In this document: piece by piece, positions 1-7,901 of the stretch
Position numbering within the stretch: the first letter of the stretch is position 1
Layout of the letters: every line of letters begins with the position of its first letter
Source of the DNA: JACMLX01 sp040384325
GTDB taxonomy: Bacteria > Gemmatimonadota > Gemmatimonadetes > Gemmatimonadales > Gemmatimonadaceae
Length of the DNA stretch: 64,000 bases
Direction of reading: 5' to 3'
NCBI GenBank assembly: GCA_040384325.1
Contig: JAZKJL010000006.1
Coordinates: forward strand, 124,001-188,000
Program-made: the position numbers and the translations under genes
The notes under the pieces: model-generated
Told to the model about the DNA's origin: nothing
Database searches by the model: none
Seen by the model: only the letters and a program-made list of their open reading frames with translations

Positions 1-702
1 CTGCCCCGTGATCCAGCTGTTCCGCGGATCCAGCAGGAACGCGATCGCGCGCGCCACGTCACCCGGCTCACCCAGCCGCCCGATGGCGTGCATCGCCAGT
101 GACGACTGCTCTGCGGCCGCATTCCCCGTGATGCGCGCGGTGAGCGGCGTGCGGACCAGGCCAGGCGCGACACAGTTCACCCGCACCTGCCTGGCCGCAT
201 AACTCGCCGCGGCCGACAGCGTCAGGCTCATGATGCCGCCCTTCGCCGCCGCGATCGCCTCGTGGTTCACGAGACCGATGCGTGCTGCCGCCGACGCCAC
301 CAGCACGATGCTGCCACCCGCCGGCTCGGCATTGTTCATCATCGGTCGCGCTGCGGCGCGCACCAGTGAGAACGCAGAACGGAGGTTGACGCCGATCACG
401 TCGTCGAACTCCTCGGGACGCGTCAGGTGCGCCGGCTTGAGCAGGATCGAGCCAACACAATTCGCCGCGCCGTCGATGCGTCCATACGTCGTCACCGCCG
501 TCTCCACCGCACGATCGATGTCGGCGGCACTGGTGGCATCGATCAGCACCGTGGTGGCACCGAGTTCTGCGCCCAGCGCCGACAGCGCTGCCTCATTGCG
601 GGCGGCCAGCACGAGGCGGGCGCCGGTGCCGGCCAGTTCGCGGGCGAGCGCCGAGCCGATGCCACCGGTGGCACCGAGGATGAGATGAACGGGAGGGGTC
701 AT
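1..702 (-). CDS. SDR-family oxidoreductase, C-terminus cut by window edge
   Basis: A Rossmann-fold short-chain dehydrogenase/reductase begins with ATG at 702 and runs off the left edge after 234 codons. The NAD(P)-binding motif GATGGIG lies near residues 9-15, an NCVGS segment matches the NNAG region, and VNCVAPG near residue 180 is the typical SDR core. The catalytic Ser region (LVASAAA) is present. At the YxxxK position the sequence reads IAAAK: Lys is kept but Tyr is replaced by Ile (segment NHEAIAAAKGG). This may define a variant subfamily or a protein without classical reductase activity. It starts 46 bp after pdxH and probably closes the same transcript. Substrate unknown. Confidence 0.85.
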   Translation of the reverse strand, partial: MTPPVHLILGATGGIGSALARELAGTGARLVLAARNEAALSALGAELGATTVLIDATSAADIDRAVETAVTTYGRIDGAANCVGSILLKPAHLTRPEEFDDVIGVNLRSAFSLVRAAARPMMNNAEPAGGSIVLVASAAARIGLVNHEAIAAAKGGIMSLTLSAAASYAARQVRVNCVAPGLVRTPLTARITGNAAAEQSSLAMHAIGRLGEPGDVARAIAFLLDPRNSWITGQ

Positions 703-748
703 GCCGAGCGAATGACGCCGGAGCCCCACCGGTTTCAGCGGCGCTGCG

Positions 749-1387
749 TCACGGCGAGAGACGTTCCAGTGTCCAGGTGCCGTCCTGCATGCGATAGCGC
801 AGCCGATCGTGCAGGCGGCTCTGCCGTCCCTGCCAGAACTCCACCTCGCTCGGCTGCAGCAGGAATCCGCCCCAGTGCGGCGGCAGCGGTGGATTCGCGT
901 CGGGGTACGCCACCTCGACGGCGCGCACCTGCGCTTCCAGTTGTGCGCGATCGGTGATCACGCTGCTCTGGAGGCTGGCCCAGGCGCCGATGCGGCTGCC
1001 ACGCGGGCGCGAGTCGTAGTAGGCCGCCGACTCCGTGCTGCTGAGCCGAACGGTGGTGCCGCGAATGCGCACCTGCCGCTCCAGCTCCTGCCAGAAGAAC
1101 ACCAGTGCCGCGGCCGGACGCGCGGCCAGGTCGCGCCCCTTCCGGCTGCGGTAATCGGTGAAGAAGGTGAAGCCGCGCGTGTCCACGCCCTTCAGCAGCA
1201 CGATGCGCGCATCCGGTGCACCGTCGTCACCGATCGTGGCCAGCGTCATCGCGTTCGGTTCTGCGATCTGTGCCGCGGTCGCGTCGGCGAACCACCGCCC
1301 GAACTGTGCGATCGGGTCGGCGACCACGTCGGTGATGTCGAGTGCGGCCAGCGCGTAGTCGCGCCGGAGGTCGGCGATGGAACTCAT
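749..1387 (-). CDS. pdxH: Pyridoxamine/pyridoxine 5'-phosphate oxidase
   Basis: The product has 212 residues, the normal size for PdxH, the FMN enzyme that oxidises PNP or PMP to pyridoxal 5'-phosphate with O2. Visible family signatures are the FMN-binding stretch RIVLLKGVDTRGFTFFTDY near residues 60-80, the EFWQGRQSRLHDR segment and the C-terminal WTLERLSP, which matches the conserved R-L-x-P end of the family. Its ATG overlaps the stop of the upstream BioD-like gene by 4 bp (ATGA), implying translational coupling. Cytosolic and homodimeric by family. Confidence 0.95.
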   Translation of the reverse strand: MSSIADLRRDYALAALDITDVVADPIAQFGRWFADATAAQIAEPNAMTLATIGDDGAPDARIVLLKGVDTRGFTFFTDYRSRKGRDLAARPAAALVFFWQELERQVRIRGTTVRLSSTESAAYYDSRPRGSRIGAWASLQSSVITDRAQLEAQVRAVEVAYPDANPPLPPHWGGFLLQPSEVEFWQGRQSRLHDRLRYRMQDGTWTLERLSP

Positions 1388-2169
1388 GCAGCAGTCGGTT
1401 CGGTCGGAGTGGGTGCTTCGCGCGGCGCGATGCGCACGGTGATCCGCTGCAGGCCGCAGGCTCGCGCCGCGGCGAGCAACTCGGCGCGGTCGTGCACCGA
1501 GGTCACGCGTGGCATCACCACCACTGGGCAGTCCAGCAGCGCCGACAACGTGTCCTGGATCGCCGTCACCGCGTCGGCGGCCGCGTCCTCATCCGCGGGC
1601 GACAACATCACGCCGCTCACGCTCACGCCGCGCCCCTGGAGCACCGACGCCAGCAGGCGCACGTGGCCAACGGTCCAACGCTGCACCGGTTCCACGATCA
1701 CGGTGCCCAGGGACCACCGCGCGATCAGGTCGAGCATCGTCAGCGACGGCGTGACCGGATCCAGCACCCCCGATGCATCCGCCACCACCAGCACGCTCCG
1801 CCCGTCCGACAGCGCGTCGCGCGCCGCCTCGAAGGCGGCGCCGTGCAGCAGTGTTCCCGACGCGTCGGCGGCATGCATCGCCGATCGGTCGGCCTCCAGT
1901 GCGAACGGCGTCACCTGACGTGGATCGTCGAGGTGGCCGGCGGCCCAGCGCACCAGCGCACCGCGACTTCCCGGTTCGCAGGGATCATCCAGCCCCGTCT
2001 CGACCGGCACCATCGCCGCCACGTTCGCACCGTCGGCCGCCAGCAGCACGATCAGCATCGCCGCAGCCTGCGCCGTCGCGTCGTCGGGCGTGATCGAGGT
2101 CACCGCCAGCCCCGGCAACGCGGTCGGCGCCGGCCCGGCCGGGGTGGAGAAATCCGTGCGGGTGCTCAT
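1384..2169 (-). CDS. Dethiobiotin-synthetase-like protein lacking the P-loop
   Basis: This 261-residue protein aligns by eye with BioD over most of its length. MVPVETG corresponds to the KPVxTG substrate motif, VLVVADASG to the LVEGAGG strand, and TVIVEPVQRWTVGHVRLL to the segment following it. The N-terminal Walker A of BioD (GTDTxVGKT) is replaced by TSITPDDATAQ, and the Lys of KPV is Val. ATP-dependent carboxylation of DAPA therefore looks unlikely, and the protein may be regulatory or have a new role. No other biotin gene is nearby. The likely AAGGAG is rather far (about 15 nt) from the ATG. The gene overlaps pdxH by 4 bp. Confidence 0.6.
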   Translation of the reverse strand: MSTRTDFSTPAGPAPTALPGLAVTSITPDDATAQAAAMLIVLLAADGANVAAMVPVETGLDDPCEPGSRGALVRWAAGHLDDPRQVTPFALEADRSAMHAADASGTLLHGAAFEAARDALSDGRSVLVVADASGVLDPVTPSLTMLDLIARWSLGTVIVEPVQRWTVGHVRLLASVLQGRGVSVSGVMLSPADEDAAADAVTAIQDTLSALLDCPVVVMPRVTSVHDRAELLAAARACGLQRITVRIAPREAPTPTEPTAA

Positions 2170-2235
2170 GCGTGCAAGCTCACTCCTTCACGCGACCCTG
2201 CCAACCGCGCCCGCGCCGGTCGAGTGTCGTGGGCA

Positions 2236-2271
2236 GAAAAAAGCGGCGCGCACCATCTCGGTGCGCGCCGC
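2236..2271 (-). terminator. Rho-independent terminator
   Basis: A perfect 12-bp inverted repeat (GCGGCGCGCACC / GGTGCGCGCCGC) with a 5-nt loop. Read on the minus strand it is followed by six T. It lies just after the stop of the small membrane protein gene (2294-2521) and separates it from the BioD-like/pdxH operon. Confidence 0.9.
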
Positions 2272-2293
2272 GTCGTGCTGCCGTGCTGACGGC

Positions 2294-2521
2294 TCAGTGC
2301 TCGGCTGCGGCCGGTGCTGCCGTCGGCTTCACCGTCGAGGTGTGCGGCAGGGCACCCTTGGCCCGGAACATCGGGTCCGTGGGATCGCGGTACGTCGCCT
2401 TGTGGATGCTCCAGGCGCCGAACCAGAGCGCAACGGCGACCAGCGTGGTCAGGATGGCATACGGCCACCCTTCCTTGGTCGGTGTGATCGGGACGTGACG
2501 TCCTTCGGTGCTGCTGGCCAT
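2294..2521 (-). CDS. Small single-span membrane protein
   Basis: A 75-residue protein with one hydrophobic helix (YAILTTLVAVALWFGAW, about residues 20-36), a charged middle (KATYRDPTDPMFRAKGALP) and an Ala/Pro-rich tail. GAGGAG lies 10 nt before the ATG, and a strong terminator follows the stop, so it is probably a real monocistronic gene. I do not recognise the family. The size and single span resemble accessory subunits of respiratory complexes, but nothing nearby supports that. Confidence 0.6.
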   Translation of the reverse strand: MASSTEGRHVPITPTKEGWPYAILTTLVAVALWFGAWSIHKATYRDPTDPMFRAKGALPHTSTVKPTAAPAAAEH

Positions 2522-2621
2522 CGGGCGAAAGCTCCTCGTGCGACGGAAAACCGGGGCCTATCCACCGGCAGGAAGAACAGTAACACCCTTCGGAAGCGTT
2601 CGCGGGTGCCGCACGCGGTGC

Positions 2622-4595
2622 TCAGGTGGGCGCGGCTGGTGGCGCCCCTTCCACCACCTGCACCAGCTGTTCAATCGTGTAGGGCTTGGCCAGCAGGCCA
2701 TCCACCACCAGCGCCTCCACCCGGGCCATCATCGGCGAGTCGGGTCCGTCCCCGGAACTCAGCACATACCGCGTGCCCGACGAGCTGGGAAGCATCCGCA
2801 TGCGGCGGATCAGCTCCACCCCGTCCATCTCCGGCATGTGCAGGTCGCACACCACCACGTCGAAGGTGAACTGCTCCGCGATGCGCAGCGCATGCAGGCC
2901 GTCGCTGGCTCCCACCACGGCGTGACCGCGCGAGGTCAGAAAGCGCGTCAGGAAGCTGATGATCGCGGCCTCGTCGTCCACCACCAGGATGTCCAGCGCG
3001 CGGCCGATCGGCATCGCGTCGGCGCCGAGGGGTGGCACCAGCACCTCGCCCCCCATCTCCACGCCATCGTCCTCGTCGGGTCCGCCCACCAGCGGCAGCC
3101 GCACCATGAACTCGGTGCCGCGTCCCAGCTCACTGTGCACGTCCACCACGCCACCGTGTTCGGTCACGATGCTGTGCACCACGCTCAGGCCAAGTCCCGT
3201 GCCCACGCCCTCTTCCTTGGTGGTGAAGAACGGGTCCCAGATGCGCCCCAGCAGCGATGGCGAGATGCCCGCGCCATTGTCGGCCACCTTCACCACCACG
3301 TAGGTGTCGTCCTCCAGCTCAGTCACGATGCGCAGCTCCAGCGGCGCATCCACCATCGTCCGCGTGCCGCGCATCACCTCCAGCGCCTGGCGCGCATTCA
3401 CCACCAGGTTCAGCATCACCTGCTCCAGCCGCGCCGAGTCGCCCTGCACGTACACCGGGCGCTCGGCCAGCGTCAGCAACACCCGCACGCCGCGCGTGTC
3501 GAGCGCATAGCGCTGCGTATCCACGATGTGCCGGATCACGCCGTGCAGGTCCACCAACTCGCTGCGCGTCACGTTGCCCTGGCGCGCGAACGTCAGCAGG
3601 TCGCGCACCACGCGCTCCGCGCGACGCGCCTCGCGACCGATCGTCTCCAGCGCCTTGCGGTCGTCGTCCGGCCACTCGCCGCGCAACAGCAGCTGCGAGA
3701 AGCCGCTGATCGCCGCCAACGGATTGTTCAACTCGTGCGCCACACCGGCCAGCATGTGTCCCAGTGAGGCCATGCGCTCGCTGCGACGCAGCCGTTCATC
3801 ACGACGGTGGCGCTCCGTGACGTCCTCCGCGATGCCCTCGAACACCGGCGGGCCACCATCCTCGTCTTCCACCATGCGCAGCGACAGGCGCACGTCGATC
3901 AGCTCACCGTCGCGCCGCCGCCAGGTCACCTCGACCCAGTCATCCAGCTCGCCATCCTGCGCGGTGCGCACCAGCCACTCGTGATCCGAGACGTCGGCGT
4001 ACACGTCCACCGCCAGGTCCAGCGCCAGCAGTTCCTCGCGCGTGTCGTAGCCCAGCAGCTCGAGCATCGCCGGGTTCGCATCCAGCATCCGGCGATTGCG
4101 TTCGGCGCGATACACGCCGTACACGGCGCGGCGCACCAGCGCATCGTAGTTCGCGCGCGTGCGCGCCAGCGCCTGCTGCGCCAGCCGGCGCTCGCTCATG
4201 TCGCGCGTGACGGTGATGAATCCCGCCACCGCACCGTCGGCGCCGCGGATGATCGTGACCCGCGTCTCGACCCACAGCTCGGTGCGGTCGGCGCGTCGCA
4301 GCAGCCAGGTCACGATCGGGAAGCGCGCACCGCTCGTCATGCCGTCCAGCAGCATGAGCGCGATCGTACGCTCCGTCTGCGTCATGAGCGCCGTGAAGTG
4401 CGAGCCGACGAAGCGGTCGAGCGGCAACCCGAACAGCTCCTCGAAGTACGGCGACGCATAGGTCACGACGCCGTTCGGGTCGAGCGCAGCCACCGACGCC
4501 TCGAGCGTCTCCGCCAGCAGGCGCGAGAGGTCGCGCCCCTCGCCGCCGATGGCCTCGAATGCAGGCGGCGTCGTTCGCGACGGTCGCGCGTCCAT
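2622..4595 (-). CDS. Hybrid sensor histidine kinase (PAS-PAS-HisKA-HATPase-REC)
   Basis: A 657-residue soluble kinase without membrane spans. Two PAS domains (about residues 25-140 and 145-265) precede an H-box (AGVAHELNNPL, phospho-His about H287). The ATPase domain shows the N-box (EQVMLNLVVNARQAL, about 391-405), DNGAGI and GTGLGL motifs. A receiver domain follows at about 533-655 with LVVDDE, phospho-acceptor D584 (VVCDLHMPEMDG) and K637. A cytosolic signal such as redox, a ligand or light is likely, given the PAS pair and the absence of a periplasmic domain. The output partner is not encoded adjacently. The attached REC may act in phosphorelay or feedback. Confidence 0.92.
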   Translation of the reverse strand: MDARPSRTTPPAFEAIGGEGRDLSRLLAETLEASVAALDPNGVVTYASPYFEELFGLPLDRFVGSHFTALMTQTERTIALMLLDGMTSGARFPIVTWLLRRADRTELWVETRVTIIRGADGAVAGFITVTRDMSERRLAQQALARTRANYDALVRRAVYGVYRAERNRRMLDANPAMLELLGYDTREELLALDLAVDVYADVSDHEWLVRTAQDGELDDWVEVTWRRRDGELIDVRLSLRMVEDEDGGPPVFEGIAEDVTERHRRDERLRRSERMASLGHMLAGVAHELNNPLAAISGFSQLLLRGEWPDDDRKALETIGREARRAERVVRDLLTFARQGNVTRSELVDLHGVIRHIVDTQRYALDTRGVRVLLTLAERPVYVQGDSARLEQVMLNLVVNARQALEVMRGTRTMVDAPLELRIVTELEDDTYVVVKVADNGAGISPSLLGRIWDPFFTTKEEGVGTGLGLSVVHSIVTEHGGVVDVHSELGRGTEFMVRLPLVGGPDEDDGVEMGGEVLVPPLGADAMPIGRALDILVVDDEAAIISFLTRFLTSRGHAVVGASDGLHALRIAEQFTFDVVVCDLHMPEMDGVELIRRMRMLPSSSGTRYVLSSGDGPDSPMMARVEALVVDGLLAKPYTIEQLVQVVEGAPPAAPT

Positions 4596-4715
4596 CAGTC
4601 CCTCTCGCCGGATGCCATGGGCACAACGTACAACGAGCGCCCCGGCCAGCGTGGCGACGTCGTCACGGTGTTTCGTCCACCGTGCGCCGTCGTGCTGACC
4701 GCACCGTTGCCTGCG

Positions 4716-5261
4716 TCAGTCGCCGCCGAGGGCCGCGCTGATCGCCGCCCGAACCGCCGGATCGCCGGCCGGGATCGCGCCCGAGTGGCGCCAGAGCACG
4801 CGCCCGTCGGCCGAGATCAACCAGCTCTCGGGAATGCCGACGGCGGCGAATTGCCCACGCACCTGGTCGGCCGGGTCGCGTCCGATGGTGAAGGTGGCAC
4901 CCATCGCCTTCGCGCTCGCCGCCACCTCGGCATCGCCGTCGGTGTCGATGGAAATCGCCACCACCCGCAGGCCGCGCGGGCCGTAGGTGGTGTGCAGCGT
5001 CTGCAGTTCGGGGAACTCCGCCTTGCACGGGCCGCACCAGGTGGCCCACACGTTCACCAGCGTCACCGGCTGCCGCGCTGCGCCGCCGACGCGCACCGAG
5101 TCGCCGCCCAGCGTGCCGACCGCGAACGCGGGCGCCGCATCACCGACCGCGGCGGCCTTGAAGCCCGAGTCGGCCGGCGCGGCTGCCGCCGGCTTCGGTT
5201 CACCCTTGGCGCAGCCGGCCAGCAGCACGCCCAGCAGCAGTCCCAGTGCCCCACGCATCAT
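4716..5261 (-). CDS. TlpA/ResA-like thioredoxin lipoprotein
   Basis: About 181 residues from the chosen ATG, which gives a short lipoprotein signal (LLLGVLLAGC). A longer reading frame upstream adds a charged stretch unlike a signal peptide. The thioredoxin-fold core has NVWATWCGPCKAEFPEL, with the CxxC active site typical of membrane-anchored periplasmic TlpA/ResA reductases, and IGIPESWLIS near the cis-Pro region. Such proteins reduce disulfides in apocytochrome c or oxidase subunits. It is divergent from the toxin-antitoxin pair. Confidence 0.88.
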   Translation of the reverse strand: MMRGALGLLLGVLLAGCAKGEPKPAAAAPADSGFKAAAVGDAAPAFAVGTLGGDSVRVGGAARQPVTLVNVWATWCGPCKAEFPELQTLHTTYGPRGLRVVAISIDTDGDAEVAASAKAMGATFTIGRDPADQVRGQFAAVGIPESWLISADGRVLWRHSGAIPAGDPAVRAAISAALGGD

Positions 5262-5391
5262 CGATCGCCGACCCGGTGCCACGGCACCTGAAAGGGCTCC
5301 CCGCGGAGGGAGCGGTTCACGCACGGCACGTCGCGCCTTGACGCGTCGCCAGAACGCAAGATAGGCAGGCGGCCCGCGTGGATCGCGATCA

Positions 5392-5420
5392 TTGCAGAAC
5401 TCCATTTCGTGATGCATACT
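5392..5420 (+). promoter_or_regulatory. Possible sigma70-type promoter of the toxin-antitoxin pair
   Basis: TTGCAG, 17 nt, CATACT. The match to consensus is weak. If it is used, transcription would begin at about the ATG at 5427, giving a leaderless antitoxin mRNA. No Shine-Dalgarno is visible before that ATG, which is compatible with this. Confidence 0.25.
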
Positions 5421-5426
5421 CCACCC

Positions 5427-5870
5427 ATGGAGCCACGCGCGTCGTCCCTGCTGGTCGAGGAGCCTGCACTCTCCGGGCTACGGGACCTCGACCCCGCCGC
5501 CGCCCGGCGTCTCGGTGCCGCCGGCATGCGCACCTTCGTCGGCATCGCCGACGAGTGGCAGCTGCCCGTCGCCACCCGCTGCATCCTGCTCGGTGCCATC
5601 GGGCCCTCCACCTACCACAAGTGGCGCCAGGGCGACGTCGGCACGCCGTCGCGCGACCAGCTCGAGCGACTGTCGCTCCTCCTCGGTATCTACAAGGCGC
5701 TGCGCTTGCTCTTCTCCGATGACGCCACCGGCGTGCGCTGGCTCAAGGCCGGCAATCGCGATCCGGACTTCGGTGGCCAGTCACCGCTGGATCGCATGTG
5801 CCGCGGCTCGATCGAGGATCTCTACGCCGTGCGTCGCTACCTCGACGGCTGGCGCGGCAGCTGGCCGTGA
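5427..5870 (+). CDS. Xre/MbcA/ParS-type antitoxin
   Basis: A 147-residue protein with an N-terminal helical region resembling the HTH part of RES-associated antitoxins (residues about 25-75, including WQLPVATRCILLGAIGPSTY) and a C-terminal half (LLFSDDATGVRWLKAG...GQSPLDRM) that matches the conserved toxin-binding domain of the Xre/MbcA/ParS family: the W-L-xx-N-xx-F-G-G-xx-P segment is clear. It overlaps the RES-domain toxin gene by 4 bp (GTGA). Its expected roles are to neutralise the toxin and autorepress the operon. In-frame GTG and ATG codons 15-18 bp upstream are alternative starts. Confidence 0.85.
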   Translation: MEPRASSLLVEEPALSGLRDLDPAAARRLGAAGMRTFVGIADEWQLPVATRCILLGAIGPSTYHKWRQGDVGTPSRDQLERLSLLLGIYKALRLLFSDDATGVRWLKAGNRDPDFGGQSPLDRMCRGSIEDLYAVRRYLDGWRGSWP

Positions 5871-6559
5871 CACCCGCCGACGTCGCGTCGGCCCGTGTGC
5901 GCGGTCGCACCCATCGGCTCGTCCCCTCGCGATTCCCGCCGATCGGTGTCTTCGATCGCGTGGCCTCGCCGGACGACGCGATCGCGGCGATGGAGCTGGA
6001 GAGCCTCACCAACGACCGGGTGCGGATCGCCATCGAGCGCAGCGCGTCGCTGCCCGACAGCGACTGGGTGGTGGGTGTGCCCGGCGCCACGCTGGTGATG
6101 GCGGCCTTCCTTCATGCCGCGCCGGAAGGTGGCCGCTTCAACGGTGCGCGACTAGGCGCCTGGTACGCAGCGCGCGACCTGCAGACCGCCATGCGCGAGA
6201 CCATTCACCATCACACGCGTCGCCTGGCCGCGTCCGACATGGGCTTCCACGCCACCATCACCATGCGCGAGTTGCTCTCCACGCTCGATGCACGCCTGGT
6301 GGACCTGCGCGGGCGCGGCGATGACCTGCCGGCATTGTACGATCGCGACGACTACTCGGCATCACAGCCGTTCGGCGAGGCCTGCCGAGAGCGCGGTGAC
6401 ATCGGCATCATCTGGCACAGCGTGCGACACCCTGACGGCGAGTGCGTCGTGATCTACCGACCGCGCGCGCTGCTGCCCGTCACACAGGGGCGGCACATCG
6501 AATACCGCTGGCATGGCGCGCCCGATCCCGAGATCCTGCGCCTCGAGTCGGTGGGCTGA
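5867..6559 (+). CDS. RES-domain toxin (NAD+-degrading family)
   Basis: About 230 residues from a GTG that overlaps the antitoxin stop. The RES domain is recognisable from RFPP near the N-terminus, the EGGRFNG motif with its conserved Arg, WYAA with a Tyr, TAMRET with a Glu, and the late FGEACRERGDIGIIWHSVR. Characterised RES toxins (for example MbcT) deplete NAD+ by hydrolysis or phosphorolysis. The catalytic Arg and Glu positions appear intact. RES proteins are often about 150-230 residues, so this is at the long end, with about 35 extra N-terminal residues before RFPP. Confidence 0.88.
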   Translation: MTPADVASARVRGRTHRLVPSRFPPIGVFDRVASPDDAIAAMELESLTNDRVRIAIERSASLPDSDWVVGVPGATLVMAAFLHAAPEGGRFNGARLGAWYAARDLQTAMRETIHHHTRRLAASDMGFHATITMRELLSTLDARLVDLRGRGDDLPALYDRDDYSASQPFGEACRERGDIGIIWHSVRHPDGECVVIYRPRALLPVTQGRHIEYRWHGAPDPEILRLESVG

Positions 6560-6562
6560 CGT

Positions 6563-7489
6563 TCACTCCTCGCCCGGCAGTGGCGTCACCACCAGGATCG
6601 CCGTCACCAGCAACACCGCAAGCGCCAGCAACAGCTCGGTGATCAGCGCCTTGCGTAGTGCGGGCACGCCATCGGTCGCCGCGATCCGCGGACCGAGTCG
6701 TCGCCAGTTGAGCGCACCGAAGGCGAGGACGACGAGCACCAGGCTCACCTTCAGCAATACGTAGCGGCCCCACGTCTCGGTCCAGAGATCGCTCGCCGCG
6801 CGCAGCTTGAGCACCGTCGCCACCGTGCCGCTCACGAGCAGCAGTGCTGCGCCAGGTATTGCCACCGGCGGGATCAGCGGCACCAGCAGTCGAAGGCGCG
6901 CATCGGCACGTTCCGCTCGCGCCGGCGAGTGCACACCATCGGCATTCTTGAGCGATGTGCCGAGCAGTGCCATCACGCCGATCGCGCCCAGCCAGAGGCC
7001 TGCGCCGGCGACGTGTGTGATGTCGGCGCCGACTGCCAGCATCGTCAGCGTCTCGCTGCCGATGGCGTGGCCCTGCAGCGCCGGCGTGACACAGAGCGCC
7101 ACGCTGGCCAGCGTCGGCACCAGCCACCGCACCGCCGATGTCGGTGCGCCTCGCACGAACGCGAAGCCGGTCAGCGCCAGCAGCGTCGCCGCGGACTGCC
7201 AGGCGAAGCCGGTGCCCCAGGTGGTGGAGGTGAGCAGCGGTCCGGCTCCCGCCAGCAGTGGTTCGCCCTCCGATCGCAGCGCCAGCAGCTGATCGAGGAG
7301 GCGCATCAGCGACGCGGGGATCAGCGCCAGCGCGGCACCGATCCCCACCGTCGCACTGTCGCGCGCCAGGCTGCGTCGCGCCGCGTCATCCGCTGCCACG
7401 CGTGGCAGCACCGCGACAGCCACTGCGCACGCACCCAGCGCCAGCACGGTGGCCGTGAACGTCACCCACCGCGCGATGATCCATTCCAC
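6563..7489 (-). CDS. copD: CopD-family copper transport membrane protein
   Basis: A 308-residue integral membrane protein with about eight hydrophobic helices. Family signatures include HVAGAGLWLGAIGVMALL (residues about 160-178) and GRYVLLKVSLVLVVLAFGALNW (about 240-261), typical of the CopD/PcoD domain, with His residues placed in helices. CopD works with periplasmic CopC to move copper across the inner membrane. A GTG start is used. It lies 13 bp downstream of copC at the end of a minus-strand copper cluster. It ends 3 bp from the convergent RES toxin gene. Confidence 0.88.
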   Translation of the reverse strand: MEWIIARWVTFTATVLALGACAVAVAVLPRVAADDAARRSLARDSATVGIGAALALIPASLMRLLDQLLALRSEGEPLLAGAGPLLTSTTWGTGFAWQSAATLLALTGFAFVRGAPTSAVRWLVPTLASVALCVTPALQGHAIGSETLTMLAVGADITHVAGAGLWLGAIGVMALLGTSLKNADGVHSPARAERADARLRLLVPLIPPVAIPGAALLLVSGTVATVLKLRAASDLWTETWGRYVLLKVSLVLVVLAFGALNWRRLGPRIAATDGVPALRKALITELLLALAVLLVTAILVVTPLPGEE

Positions 7490-7502
7490 GTGCGGCGATC
7501 GG

Positions 7503-7901
7503 TCAGCGCGCCGCGCGCACGTCGAACGGGATCACGCCATTGAGCACATGGCCATCGCGAGCCATAGTGCGCCAGACCACCTCGTAGTGGCCGGGCGCCA
7601 GCGCGGCGCCGATCGGGGCCGTGATCGGCGCGCCTGCGGCCACTCCGCGCGCCAGCGGGGCCAGCGCGCGCTCCACCGCCGTTGCGCCGCTGCCCGACTT
7701 CACCTTGATCGACGTCACCGTCAGCTCAGGCTTCTGCGTGAACCAGAGCTTCACCTGCGTCGGCGACGCCGGCAGCACCGCATTCGCGGTCGGTTCGCTG
7801 CGCGACAGCTTGAGGTGCAGCAGCGACGCACCCGCCACCACGGGCATCGCGGCGGCCAGCACCACCACCAGGCTGCGTCGCACCACGCTGCGCACGGTCA
7901 C
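7503..7901 (-). CDS. copC: CopC-type periplasmic copper-binding protein
   Basis: 132 residues beginning at a GTG that overlaps the stop of the preceding gene by 4 bp. A signal peptide (SLVVVLAAAMPVVAGA) precedes the mature start, which contains His (LLHLKLSRSEPTAN). The end reads VVWRTMARDGHVLNGVIPFDV, corresponding to the conserved WRxxSxDGHxxxGxxxF of CopC. The two His residues are the expected Cu(II) ligands. It is followed directly by copD, a standard pairing. Confidence 0.88.
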   Translation of the reverse strand: MTVRSVVRRSLVVVLAAAMPVVAGASLLHLKLSRSEPTANAVLPASPTQVKLWFTQKPELTVTSIKVKSGSGATAVERALAPLARGVAAGAPITAPIGAALAPGHYEVVWRTMARDGHVLNGVIPFDVRAAR

